64,000 bases of DNA from Butyrivibrio sp. GTDB taxonomy: Bacteria; Bacillota; Clostridia; Lachnospirales; Lachnospiraceae. The notes under the pieces are model-generated. The model made no database searches. It saw only the letters and a program-made list of their open reading frames with translations, and was not told where the DNA came from. Position numbers and translations under genes: made by a program. Shown piece by piece: positions 17,582 through 24,620 of the stretch. Numbering within the stretch: the first letter of the stretch is position 1; every line of letters begins with the position of its first letter. Location: the NCBI GenBank assembly GCA_015056495.1, contig SVGC01000011.1, positions 1-64,000 on the forward strand. The letters run 5' to 3'.

Positions 17582-17657
17582 AAAGAGTCACTGGGGACGT
17601 ATCAAATTGACTCATTGGGCACAATGAGTCAATTTGATACGTCCCCGGTGACTCTTT
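17582..17657. repeat. Long palindromic repeat, copy a
   Basis: Nearly perfect inverted repeat of about 35 bp per arm with the core GGGGACGTATCAAATTGACT and outer AAAGAGTCAC/GTGACTCTTT. It lies 10 bases after the threonine aldolase stop codon. On the minus strand it is followed by TTTTTATTT, so it can also act as a terminator. It belongs to a family with copies at 34195, 36903, 45519 and 46874. Confidence 0.9.
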
Positions 17658-17667
17658 CCTTAGCCAT

Positions 17668-18693
17668 TTATAAGAGCTTTTCAACTTCTTGAATCTGCTC
17701 TTTTGTAGTTGCCCAGCTTGTAGCGAAGCGTACAACTGTGTGAGTATCATCATACTTTTCCCAGAAACCTACTGTTACCTGATTCTGGAGCTTTTTGAGC
17801 TTTTCATTTTCAATGACTACGAAGATCTGGTTGGTAGGATTTTCGATAGCAAATTTATATCCTTTATCCTTCAGAATCTGACGCAGTTCATCAGCTCTTT
17901 CTATAGCATTTTTGCTGATTTCAAAATACAGATCATCTGTAAATAATGCATCAAACTGGATTCCAAGAAGTCTGCCCTTGGCAAGAAGTGCTCCATGCTG
18001 CTTGATGCTGGTAAGGAAATGCTTTGGAGTATTGCCCTGTGTAAACACAACAGCCTCTCCACAGAGAGCGCCTACCTTAGTTCCGCCGATGTAGAAGACA
18101 TCGCATAATCTTGCAAGTTCAGGAAGTGTCAGATCACAGCCTGTGCTCATAAGGCCATAGCCCAGTCTTGCTCCGTCTACGAATAGAGTCATCTTGAATT
18201 CTTTACATACAGCATAGATTTCTTCAAGTTCTTTTTTGCTATATAAAGTTCCATATTCTGTCGGATAAGAGATATAGACCATTCCAGGGAATACCATATG
18301 CTCATGGTTCTCATCTCCATAAAAAGTCTCGCAATAATTTCTTACATCGCTTGCTTTGAGCTTTCCGTCATATCCAGGTACTGTCAGGACTTCATGACCA
18401 TTAAACTCTACAGCTCCTGCCTCATGGGCGCTGATATGACCAGTAACAGCTGAGATTGCGCCTTCATACTTGGCAAGCATAGTATCGACTATGATCTCAT
18501 TAGTCTGAGTTCCACCTGTTAAGAACCACACGTCAGCATCAGGCATTTCAACTGCCTTTTTGATTTTTTCTTTTGCCTCATCGCAATAATGATCTGAGCC
18601 ATATCCAGGAAGCTGCTCCAGATTGGTCTCTACAAAGCGCTGCAGGATCTTCTCGTGCGCGCCTTCAGTGTAATCGCTTGAAAAAGATAACAT
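17668..18693 (-). CDS. ltaE: Low-specificity L-threonine aldolase
   Basis: PLP enzyme of the beta-eliminating lyase family that cleaves threonine to glycine and acetaldehyde. The 341-residue protein is full length, with TGGTQTNEI near residue 59, the cofactor Asp in FVDGARLG, and the Schiff-base lysine K206 in YIGGTKVGALCGE. GGAGG nine bases upstream supports the start. The serine dehydratase genes lie just upstream on the same strand (49 bases), suggesting a shared role in serine/threonine breakdown. Palindromic repeat a follows directly. Confidence 0.92.
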   Translation of the reverse strand: MLSFSSDYTEGAHEKILQRFVETNLEQLPGYGSDHYCDEAKEKIKKAVEMPDADVWFLTGGTQTNEIIVDTMLAKYEGAISAVTGHISAHEAGAVEFNGHEVLTVPGYDGKLKASDVRNYCETFYGDENHEHMVFPGMVYISYPTEYGTLYSKKELEEIYAVCKEFKMTLFVDGARLGYGLMSTGCDLTLPELARLCDVFYIGGTKVGALCGEAVVFTQGNTPKHFLTSIKQHGALLAKGRLLGIQFDALFTDDLYFEISKNAIERADELRQILKDKGYKFAIENPTNQIFVVIENEKLKKLQNQVTVGFWEKYDDTHTVVRFATSWATTKEQIQEVEKLL

Positions 18694-18741
18694 TTTTACT
18701 CCTCCATAACTCTTTTTTCTATCTCATCCCCCTAAACACTC

Positions 18742-19617
18742 TCACATTTTCAAGTGTGATAGTCCTTCTCTGATAGCTCTGCCATCAGGCGTAGCTGCAA
18801 GACCTCCCATTCCAGTCTCCTTGATTGACGGATTCATGCCACGTCCTATACTCTTCATGGCATCGATCACCTGATCAGGATCTATCTTGCTATATATTCC
18901 TGCCATAGCCATGTCTGAACTGGTTACAGCATTGACAGAACCTATGACATTTCGCTTGACGCATGGAACCTCTACAAGACCTGCCACCGGATCACAGGCA
19001 AGCCCAAGGAGTCCCTTAAGCGCCAGAGCTGCTGCATTGCATATCTGTTTATTATCTCCGCCTTGTAAATAGGCCAGAGCACCTGCTGCCATGGCAGATG
19101 CAGAACCAATTTCAGCCTGACAGCCACCCTCAGCGCCTGACAATGACGCTCTACAGGCTATAACGCCGCCAATACCTGCTGCCACATACAGAGCCTTAGT
19201 CATCTCATCATCATCAAGGCCATCTTTTTCCTGAAAACTGATAAGACAAGCCGGAACCACGCCGCAGGAACCTGCCGTTGGCGCTGCCACGATTCTCTTC
19301 ATGCAGGCATTGGATTCACTGATTCTGAGCGCTTTCTCCATGACCATACCACAGAAATCGCCGCACAAGAGCTTACCTTCAAGGCGTCTGTCATGCACCT
19401 TGGCTGCTTCACCGCCTACAAGACCGCTGGTACTCTTAATCTTCTCATCATACTTATCATTAGAGGATTTCATGGCAAGATACAGATTTTTCATCATGTT
19501 AAAATGATCTGCCAAATCAATGTTCTGCTCCTTGGCATCCTCTTTTTGCACTGCTTCCCAAAAGGATAGCCCCTGAGAGTCGCAAACAGTGCATATATCC
19601 AAAAGTGACTTATACAT
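18742..19617 (-). CDS. sdaAA: L-serine ammonia-lyase, iron-sulfur-dependent, alpha subunit
   Basis: Catalytic, 4Fe-4S-binding subunit that converts serine to pyruvate and ammonia. The 291-residue protein has the cluster cysteines in GSCGVVPAC and in CDPVAGLVEVPC and the Gly-rich core EGGCQAEIGSASAMAAG. The start at 19617 (MYKSLLDIC) is preceded by AGGAG with good spacing; the frame continues 21 codons upstream without a ribosome site. The beta subunit gene lies 144 bases upstream on the same strand. Confidence 0.93.
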   Translation of the reverse strand: MYKSLLDICTVCDSQGLSFWEAVQKEDAKEQNIDLADHFNMMKNLYLAMKSSNDKYDEKIKSTSGLVGGEAAKVHDRRLEGKLLCGDFCGMVMEKALRISESNACMKRIVAAPTAGSCGVVPACLISFQEKDGLDDDEMTKALYVAAGIGGVIACRASLSGAEGGCQAEIGSASAMAAGALAYLQGGDNKQICNAAALALKGLLGLACDPVAGLVEVPCVKRNVIGSVNAVTSSDMAMAGIYSKIDPDQVIDAMKSIGRGMNPSIKETGMGGLAATPDGRAIREGLSHLKM

Positions 19618-19673
19618 CGAAAAATCTCCTAAAAAACAAATTATACATGCAACTGAATTTAACCACATTGTAA

Positions 19674-19743
19674 AACCCACAAATAAGCCAACTCCAACTG
19701 CATTGCAGAACCTGCAAATAAGCTAACTTCAGCTGCATTGCAA
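19674..19743. repeat. Two tandem 35-bp imperfect repeats between sdaAB and sdaAA
   Basis: Units at 19674-19708 and 19709-19743 share AACC..CAAATAAG and a GCTGCATTGCA or ACTGCATTGCA end. A third, more divergent unit precedes them from about 19648. They occupy the spacer between the two serine dehydratase genes. Confidence 0.7.
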
Positions 19744-19761
19744 AAGGCCATCATAAATAAA

Positions 19762-20427
19762 TTACATATCATTTAAACTGTAATATGTAACCTTATCCAC
19801 GCCGTCCATAGCTCTAAGGCTCTCCAGGGCTACCGGCCATACCTCCTGGTCTGTCTCAATGACCATGACTGCATTGCCTCCGCGGCCTGACCTGTGAAGC
19901 TGCATAGTTGCAATATTTATGGATCTGTTCTGCAACATATCAGACACTTTTGCTACAAGTCCAGGTTTATCCTGATTGTAGATGATAAGAGTTGGATACT
20001 CTCCGCTAAAATCAGCCACCTGGCCATCAATCTCACTGACATTTATTCTGCCTCCGCCAACAGAAGCTGCTACGACTTCCAGCTCTTTACCGTTTACTCC
20101 CTTTAATATCAGCTTGACGGTGTTGGGATGAACTTCTCCCAGATCTATCTCTGAAAAAGAAAACTCAAGTCCTTTTTGCTGTGCTATCTCAAAGCTGTGA
20201 GGAATATTCTCATCATCCACTGCCATTCCAAGAAGTCCGGCAACTATTGCCTTGTCTGTTCCATGTCCCTTGCCAGTTGCCCAAAAAGACCCATGGAAAT
20301 ATATATCTGCATACTTTACAGGCTCACCAAGTAATTTCCTGCAGACATTGCCGATTCTGACAGCCCCTGCCGTGTGCGAACTTGAAGGTCCTACCATAGT
20401 TGGACCAACTATATCAAATAAATTCAT
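19762..20427 (-). CDS. sdaAB: L-serine ammonia-lyase, beta subunit
   Basis: Regulatory partner of the alpha subunit. The 221-residue protein has the family start FDIVGPTMVGPSSSHTAGA, the substrate-domain region GHGTDKAIVAGLLGM, and a C-terminal ACT domain from about residue 148 (TLIIYNQDKPGLVAKVSDML, then INIATMQLHR). Length is typical. AAGGAA lies about 12 bases before the ATG. First gene of the sdaAB-sdaAA-ltaE group. Confidence 0.93.
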   Translation of the reverse strand: MNLFDIVGPTMVGPSSSHTAGAVRIGNVCRKLLGEPVKYADIYFHGSFWATGKGHGTDKAIVAGLLGMAVDDENIPHSFEIAQQKGLEFSFSEIDLGEVHPNTVKLILKGVNGKELEVVAASVGGGRINVSEIDGQVADFSGEYPTLIIYNQDKPGLVAKVSDMLQNRSINIATMQLHRSGRGGNAVMVIETDQEVWPVALESLRAMDGVDKVTYYSLNDM

Positions 20428-20468
20428 AAACTGTTACGTTCCTTCATACCACCTATATCGTTTTTAAT

Positions 20469-21050
20469 TCACGCCATGTGTATCACTCTGGCAAAATCAA
20501 AATGATCCTCAGATCTTGATGCAATAAGAAGCGGCCTGCTGCCTCTGTTTTCCTTGATGTAATCAAGAACCTTGCCACACTGCTCCTCATCCAGGTACAT
20601 AAAAGGTTCATCCATTACAAGAAAATCTGCCGGTATCACAAAGGATCTTACTATCTCCACAAGCTTTCTCTCTGCGTCAGTAAGCTCACTAACAGGGAGC
20701 TTCAACTTTTCAGCAGGGATAAATTTCTCCAGCTCCTCAATAACTCTGCCCTTGGAAGCTCTTCTATAGACCTTTCTCACGTTCCAGATGGCATTTTTAC
20801 GAGGTACCAACTGGCCTTCCTGAGATACATATCCGCTATGAAGTGTAGGATACTTATAATCTCCCATCCTGTGAACGCCGCCACCATCAGGCTTTACAAG
20901 TCCCATGAAGACTTTGAGGATAGTGGTCTTTCCACAACCTTCCGGTCCCACCAGAGCATAGCATCTATTATCTTCGATATTCAGATTAAAGTGTTCAATG
21001 ACTATTTTGCCATTGTATTCTTTTGTTATATCTTCAAGTATTATAGTCAT
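20469..21050 (-). CDS. ABC-type ATP-binding protein, short and without adjacent permease
   Basis: A 193-residue ABC ATPase with Walker A GPEGCGKTT, a Q-loop (YVSQEGQL) and Walker B FLVMDEPF. The signature motif is degenerate (SELTDAERKLVE instead of LSGGQ), and the H-loop position is occupied by SRSEDH. It resembles NitT/TauT-type ATPases but is shorter than usual (about 240). The start overlaps the end of the CDF transporter region: its GGAGTG ribosome site contains that gene's stop codon, so translation is coupled. No permease is present in the window. Confidence 0.8.
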   Translation of the reverse strand: MTIILEDITKEYNGKIVIEHFNLNIEDNRCYALVGPEGCGKTTILKVFMGLVKPDGGGVHRMGDYKYPTLHSGYVSQEGQLVPRKNAIWNVRKVYRRASKGRVIEELEKFIPAEKLKLPVSELTDAERKLVEIVRSFVIPADFLVMDEPFMYLDEEQCGKVLDYIKENRGSRPLLIASRSEDHFDFARVIHMA

Positions 21051-21056
21051 CAGTTA

Positions 21057-22199
21057 TCACTCCGTGAAGTCAGCATCAATTGCTACATTAAATTTATATT
21101 CTGCATATTTCTTCTCAATAGCTTCAAGCACTTTTCCACGAAGAGTATCTCTGTCTTTTTCATCAAGAGAGATAACAAGGTCAAATCTGATCATGTTTCT
21201 CTCTTTATCAAGATAAAAACCATGCACGCCGCGGACATTCTTAAATCCCAGTGCTATTGTCCTGATATCATTCTGAATATTCTGGATATCTTTATCCAAG
21301 GTATTATGTGAGTATACACCGATTGCAGTCATATATACACCGCATTCATCATAGATTTTGTCAGTGACCTTTCTGATAAGGACATCCATCTGAGCTGCTG
21401 TATATGTATCAGGAATCTCAATATGGATAGAGCCAATGAATCTGTCCGGTCCATAGTTATTGAGTACCAGGTCATATGCTCCATTTACATCAGGAAAAGA
21501 AGTGGCAATCCCCTTGATCTCTCTGACAAGATCCAGAGACGCCTTTTCGCCAAGGAGCTTGGATATAGTATCACCCAGCATCTCAAAGCCTGATTTGATG
21601 ATGACAATAGAGATGATTGCACCAAGCCATGCTTCCAGAGATATTCCTGCTAAAAGATATACTATAGCAGCTACAAGGGTTGCTGCTGATATGACAGAAT
21701 CAAGTTTAGCATCTTCCCCGGAATTGACAAGAGAATCTGAATTGACCTTATCTCCAACCTTTTTTACATACATTCCAAGAAGCAGCTTTACAACTACAGC
21801 TACAGCAATAATGATCAGTCCCACTGTACTGTATTCCGGAAGTTCCGGATGAATGATCTTCTTGATAGACTCTTCAAGTGATGTCAGTCCTGCATACAAT
21901 ACAATGACAGCAATCACCATAGCGCTCAGATACTCTATCCTACCATATCCAAACGGGTGCTTTCTATCAGGATCCTTGCCTGCAAGTTTGGTTCCAACTA
22001 TTGTAATTATTGAAGAAGCTGCATCAGAGATGTTGTTGATAGCATCAAGTACCACAGCAATAGAATTGGACAAAATACCAATTATAGCCTTAAAGCTTGC
22101 AAGTAACACATTGGCAACTATCCCCAATATGCTGGTTCTTACAATGATTACATCTCTGCCTGCATTTTCCTGTTCAATATCTTTAGGTATCAAACTCAT
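21057..22199 (-). CDS. Cation diffusion facilitator family transporter
   Basis: Divalent-metal exporter (zinc, iron or manganese) of the inner membrane, 380 residues. Six membrane segments span about residues 20-210; metal-site Asp residues lie in LDAINNISDAASS and in NSGEDAKLDSVISA, with the HPFGYGRIEY motif between them. The cytoplasmic domain runs from about 215, followed by an additional C-terminal region of about 80 residues that resembles a second copy of that domain. GAGAGG ten bases upstream supports the start. The ABC ATPase follows six bases after. Confidence 0.92.
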   Translation of the reverse strand: MSLIPKDIEQENAGRDVIIVRTSILGIVANVLLASFKAIIGILSNSIAVVLDAINNISDAASSIITIVGTKLAGKDPDRKHPFGYGRIEYLSAMVIAVIVLYAGLTSLEESIKKIIHPELPEYSTVGLIIIAVAVVVKLLLGMYVKKVGDKVNSDSLVNSGEDAKLDSVISAATLVAAIVYLLAGISLEAWLGAIISIVIIKSGFEMLGDTISKLLGEKASLDLVREIKGIATSFPDVNGAYDLVLNNYGPDRFIGSIHIEIPDTYTAAQMDVLIRKVTDKIYDECGVYMTAIGVYSHNTLDKDIQNIQNDIRTIALGFKNVRGVHGFYLDKERNMIRFDLVISLDEKDRDTLRGKVLEAIEKKYAEYKFNVAIDADFTE

Positions 22200-22344
22200 G
22201 TCTCAGAATCCTCTCTTTCTTCTATCAAGTGCACAACCTTTGTACAACTCGCTTAAACTCACATATATATACAGATACTATTTATTATACATCCGCCATA
22301 TGATGAAAGAAACGCTAAAAATAAAAAGAAAACAAGTCATGTAC

Positions 22345-22374
22345 TTGACCAATGCAGTTATGCTATGCTAACAT
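22345..22374 (+). promoter_or_regulatory. Promoter ahead of the nitroreductase leader
   Basis: TTGACC (22345-22350) and TAACAT (22369-22374) with an 18-base spacer. The expected start of transcription (about 22381) lies at the base of the hairpin leader. Confidence 0.45.
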
Positions 22375-22383
22375 TTCATCCAA

Positions 22384-22440
22384 GAGTGTAGCAGCAATGC
22401 GTAAGTCCGTCTTACAAATGGCTTGCTATGCTCTTTTTTA
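22384..22440 (+). promoter_or_regulatory. Hairpin leader with terminator: attenuator or unknown riboswitch
   Basis: GAGTGTAGCA (22384-22393) pairs with TGCTATGCTC (22424-22433), with two G-U pairs, and is followed directly by TTTTTTA. Inside sits a second stem, GTAAG/CTTAC, around the loop TCCGT, with short symmetric internal loops between. Because the predicted transcription start is at its base, the default transcript would end after about 57 nt unless the hairpin is prevented from forming. No known riboswitch class was recognised. Confidence 0.5.
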
Positions 22441-22473
22441 GTACATTATCATAGAAAGGAGTACAATTTTTTA

Positions 22474-22668
22474 ATGAAAAAAACCGAATCGTTGATGGCA
22501 TTATTGCTTGTGATTTTAATGGTTACAGGGTGTTTATTTCATCCACTGGAAGCATACTATAATATTATAAGATGCATTCATAGCGTGGCGGCATTAGCTT
22601 TAGTAGTATGTGTTATTATTCATGTTAAGAATAGGAGGACTCAATGGAAGAATTATTTAAAAGAGTAA
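22474..22668 (+). CDS. Small two-segment membrane protein overlapping the nitroreductase gene
   Basis: A 64-residue hydrophobic protein with two membrane segments (about 8-27 and 34-54), starting MKKTESLMALLLVILMVTG and ending in a basic tail. AAAGGAG lies 12 bases upstream. The end overlaps the nitroreductase start by 25 bases, so the two are cotranslated. It resembles the short DUF4405-like proteins found beside redox genes, which is tentative. Function unknown. Confidence 0.6.
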   Translation: MKKTESLMALLLVILMVTGCLFHPLEAYYNIIRCIHSVAALALVVCVIIHVKNRRTQWKNYLKE

Positions 22669-23141
22669 GTATTAGAAAATATCAGGATAAACCTGTGGAA
22701 AAAGAAAAGATTGAACAGATTTTAAAAGCGGCCATGGCAGCGCCTTCAGCTGGAAATCAGCAGCCTTGGGAATTTTATGTGGTAACAGATAAAGAGAAGA
22801 TAAAGGCTCTTTCTGAGTGCAGTCCCTATTCTAGCTGTGCAAAGAATGCACCTGTTGTATTGGTTCCTTGCTATCGCACCGAGGGACTTATGTTCCCTGA
22901 GTTTGACACAATTGATTTAGCAATTGCAACAGAAAACGCCTGGCTAGAAGTTGATTCATTGGGACTTGGTGGAGTATGGCTGGCACTTGCACCAATTGCA
23001 GATAGAATAGAAAAAGCAGATGCGGTTCTTGGCATTGGTGATGAGCTTCATGCATATGCACTTCTTCCATTTGGATATCCAGCAGAGTCGCGAGCTCAGC
23101 AGGATAGATATGATGAGTCTAGAGTTCATTGGGTTGAATAA
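22644..23141 (+). CDS. Nitroreductase family FMN oxidoreductase
   Basis: Compact NAD(P)H-dependent flavoprotein of 165 residues with the family FMN-binding start (RVSIRKYQDKPVEKEKIEQI), AAPSAGNQQPWEFYVV and the C-terminal GLGGVWLALAP plus PFGYPAE. The length matches the small single-domain subgroup common in anaerobes. AGGAGG sits eight bases before the ATG, inside the upstream small gene. The physiological substrate cannot be inferred. Expression is probably controlled by the hairpin leader at 22384. Confidence 0.88.
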   Translation: MEELFKRVSIRKYQDKPVEKEKIEQILKAAMAAPSAGNQQPWEFYVVTDKEKIKALSECSPYSSCAKNAPVVLVPCYRTEGLMFPEFDTIDLAIATENAWLEVDSLGLGGVWLALAPIADRIEKADAVLGIGDELHAYALLPFGYPAESRAQQDRYDESRVHWVE

Positions 23142-23169
23142 ATATAGCTATATCAGTTTTTAGAAAAAT

Positions 23170-23223
23170 ATAATAAGCCGAACGGCAAAGTGACTCTGGA
23201 TACTTTGCCATTCGGCTTATTAT
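23170..23223. terminator. Bidirectional terminator between nitroreductase and GH5 genes
   Basis: A stem of about 22 bp (ATAATAAGCCGAACGGCAAA with its complement, one mismatch) and a 10-base loop. It lies between two convergent genes, 29 bases after one stop and 15 before the other. AT-rich stem ends provide the U-tract in each direction. Confidence 0.8.
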
Positions 23224-23237
23224 CTTAAATACTAGCA

Positions 23238-24596
23238 TCAGTTGCAATTATCAAGCATAGCTTTCATAATCTCCGGATACTTGACTTCGCCGCTTCTGCG
23301 ATCGATGAGACCGAACAGCTCTCCGTTGCCGCTGAACTGACCATTATCCCACCAAACAAATGTAAGTCCGCAGGATCTGGCTTTTGCAGTATAGTATGAT
23401 GCCCAGTCTACGCGGGACTGAAGATTGCCGTTTTTATCTACGCAGCCGCCTTCTCCAATAAGTACAGGTACACCCTGACTTACATATTTACTGTATATCT
23501 TGTCCATGAAATAATCGATATCCTTGGTACTTGTGTAGGATGAAGCTGTGAAATTGTCTATTCCAGGGCTCTCAAGGGCAAAGTTATAAGGTGTATATGC
23601 ATGGATTGATAATATGATCTTATTATCAGCACTGTCTGTAGGAATTACAAATCCATCATTTAGTACTCCGTCAGGACTTGCGCAATAGCCAGGGCACATA
23701 AGGTATCTCTCAGCATTATTTCCGCCGGATGCCCTTACAACATCAACAAATTTCTGATTGAGCTCATTGATGATCGCAATAGCCTCTTGGCAATCCTCAT
23801 TATTTGGATCGATCCACCATTCATTGTTATGTCCTACAAGTCTTGGCTCATTCATTCCTTCAAAAATAAGCTTTTCATCATAATCTTTAAATCTGTCTGC
23901 CACCTGAGTCCAGATTTTTTCAATATACTCAAGAGACTGCTGCTTGTGCTCAGCATCAGGATATAATCCCTCTGCCTCAGGATGATTGTCGTGATGGATA
24001 TCCACGATCACAAACATTCCTTCCTCAACAGCATAATCTACAACTTCCTGAACACGATCAAGCCAGGCCTGATTGATATTTAGATCATCATCTACATGAT
24101 TGTGCCAGCTCACCGGTATTCTGATGGTCTCAAAACCATTTTCATGAACAGCACTGATAAACTCTTTAGTAACCTTAGGATTGCCCCAGGCTGTCTCTAT
24201 AGTAAGATCATCAGACACACCTGAATCAACATAAGAATCAAATGTATTACCAAGGTTGTAACCAAGCTTCATATCCTGGATAAAAGCTATAGCCTCATTA
24301 TCAGGCAGATCCTTGGCTGTCAGATCAATCTCCGGGTAAACTATTTCGGTACTCATACCATCTTCCTCCTTAGCCTCAGTACTATCACTGTCAGCTGCAT
24401 TACTTGCATCTTCTGCGTTCTTGCTCTCACCTTCAACAGCCGCATTACTTGCTTCTGTCTCTGATGACTCTTTAGAACTGTCATCGCTCATGCTCTGCTG
24501 CGTTCCTGCATCAGTGGCATCTGTGCCTTTTTCTGAAGCACATCCAGCAAGAACCATACTCATAGCAAGTACCACACTCACAATTTTTTTCTTCAT
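23238..24596 (-). CDS. Lipoprotein GH5 endoglucanase (cellulase family)
   Basis: Extracellular endo-beta-1,4-glucanase or related glycanase anchored as a lipoprotein. A lipobox (LAGC, Cys19) is followed by a Ser/Glu/Asp-rich linker to about residue 95 and then a GH5 barrel: YNLGNTFDS, IRIPVSW, DIHHD, acid/base E250 in GMNEPR and nucleophile E382 in IGEGG, with WWDNG near the end. The ATG at 24596 is used because GGAG lies six bases upstream. It begins 24 bases after the GH115 stop, so both are in one operon under the AraC-type site at 27718-27777. Confidence 0.93.
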   Translation of the reverse strand: MKKKIVSVVLAMSMVLAGCASEKGTDATDAGTQQSMSDDSSKESSETEASNAAVEGESKNAEDASNAADSDSTEAKEEDGMSTEIVYPEIDLTAKDLPDNEAIAFIQDMKLGYNLGNTFDSYVDSGVSDDLTIETAWGNPKVTKEFISAVHENGFETIRIPVSWHNHVDDDLNINQAWLDRVQEVVDYAVEEGMFVIVDIHHDNHPEAEGLYPDAEHKQQSLEYIEKIWTQVADRFKDYDEKLIFEGMNEPRLVGHNNEWWIDPNNEDCQEAIAIINELNQKFVDVVRASGGNNAERYLMCPGYCASPDGVLNDGFVIPTDSADNKIILSIHAYTPYNFALESPGIDNFTASSYTSTKDIDYFMDKIYSKYVSQGVPVLIGEGGCVDKNGNLQSRVDWASYYTAKARSCGLTFVWWDNGQFSGNGELFGLIDRRSGEVKYPEIMKAMLDNCN

Positions 24597-24620
24597 ACTA
24601 TTCTCCATTTCTTCGGCTGA

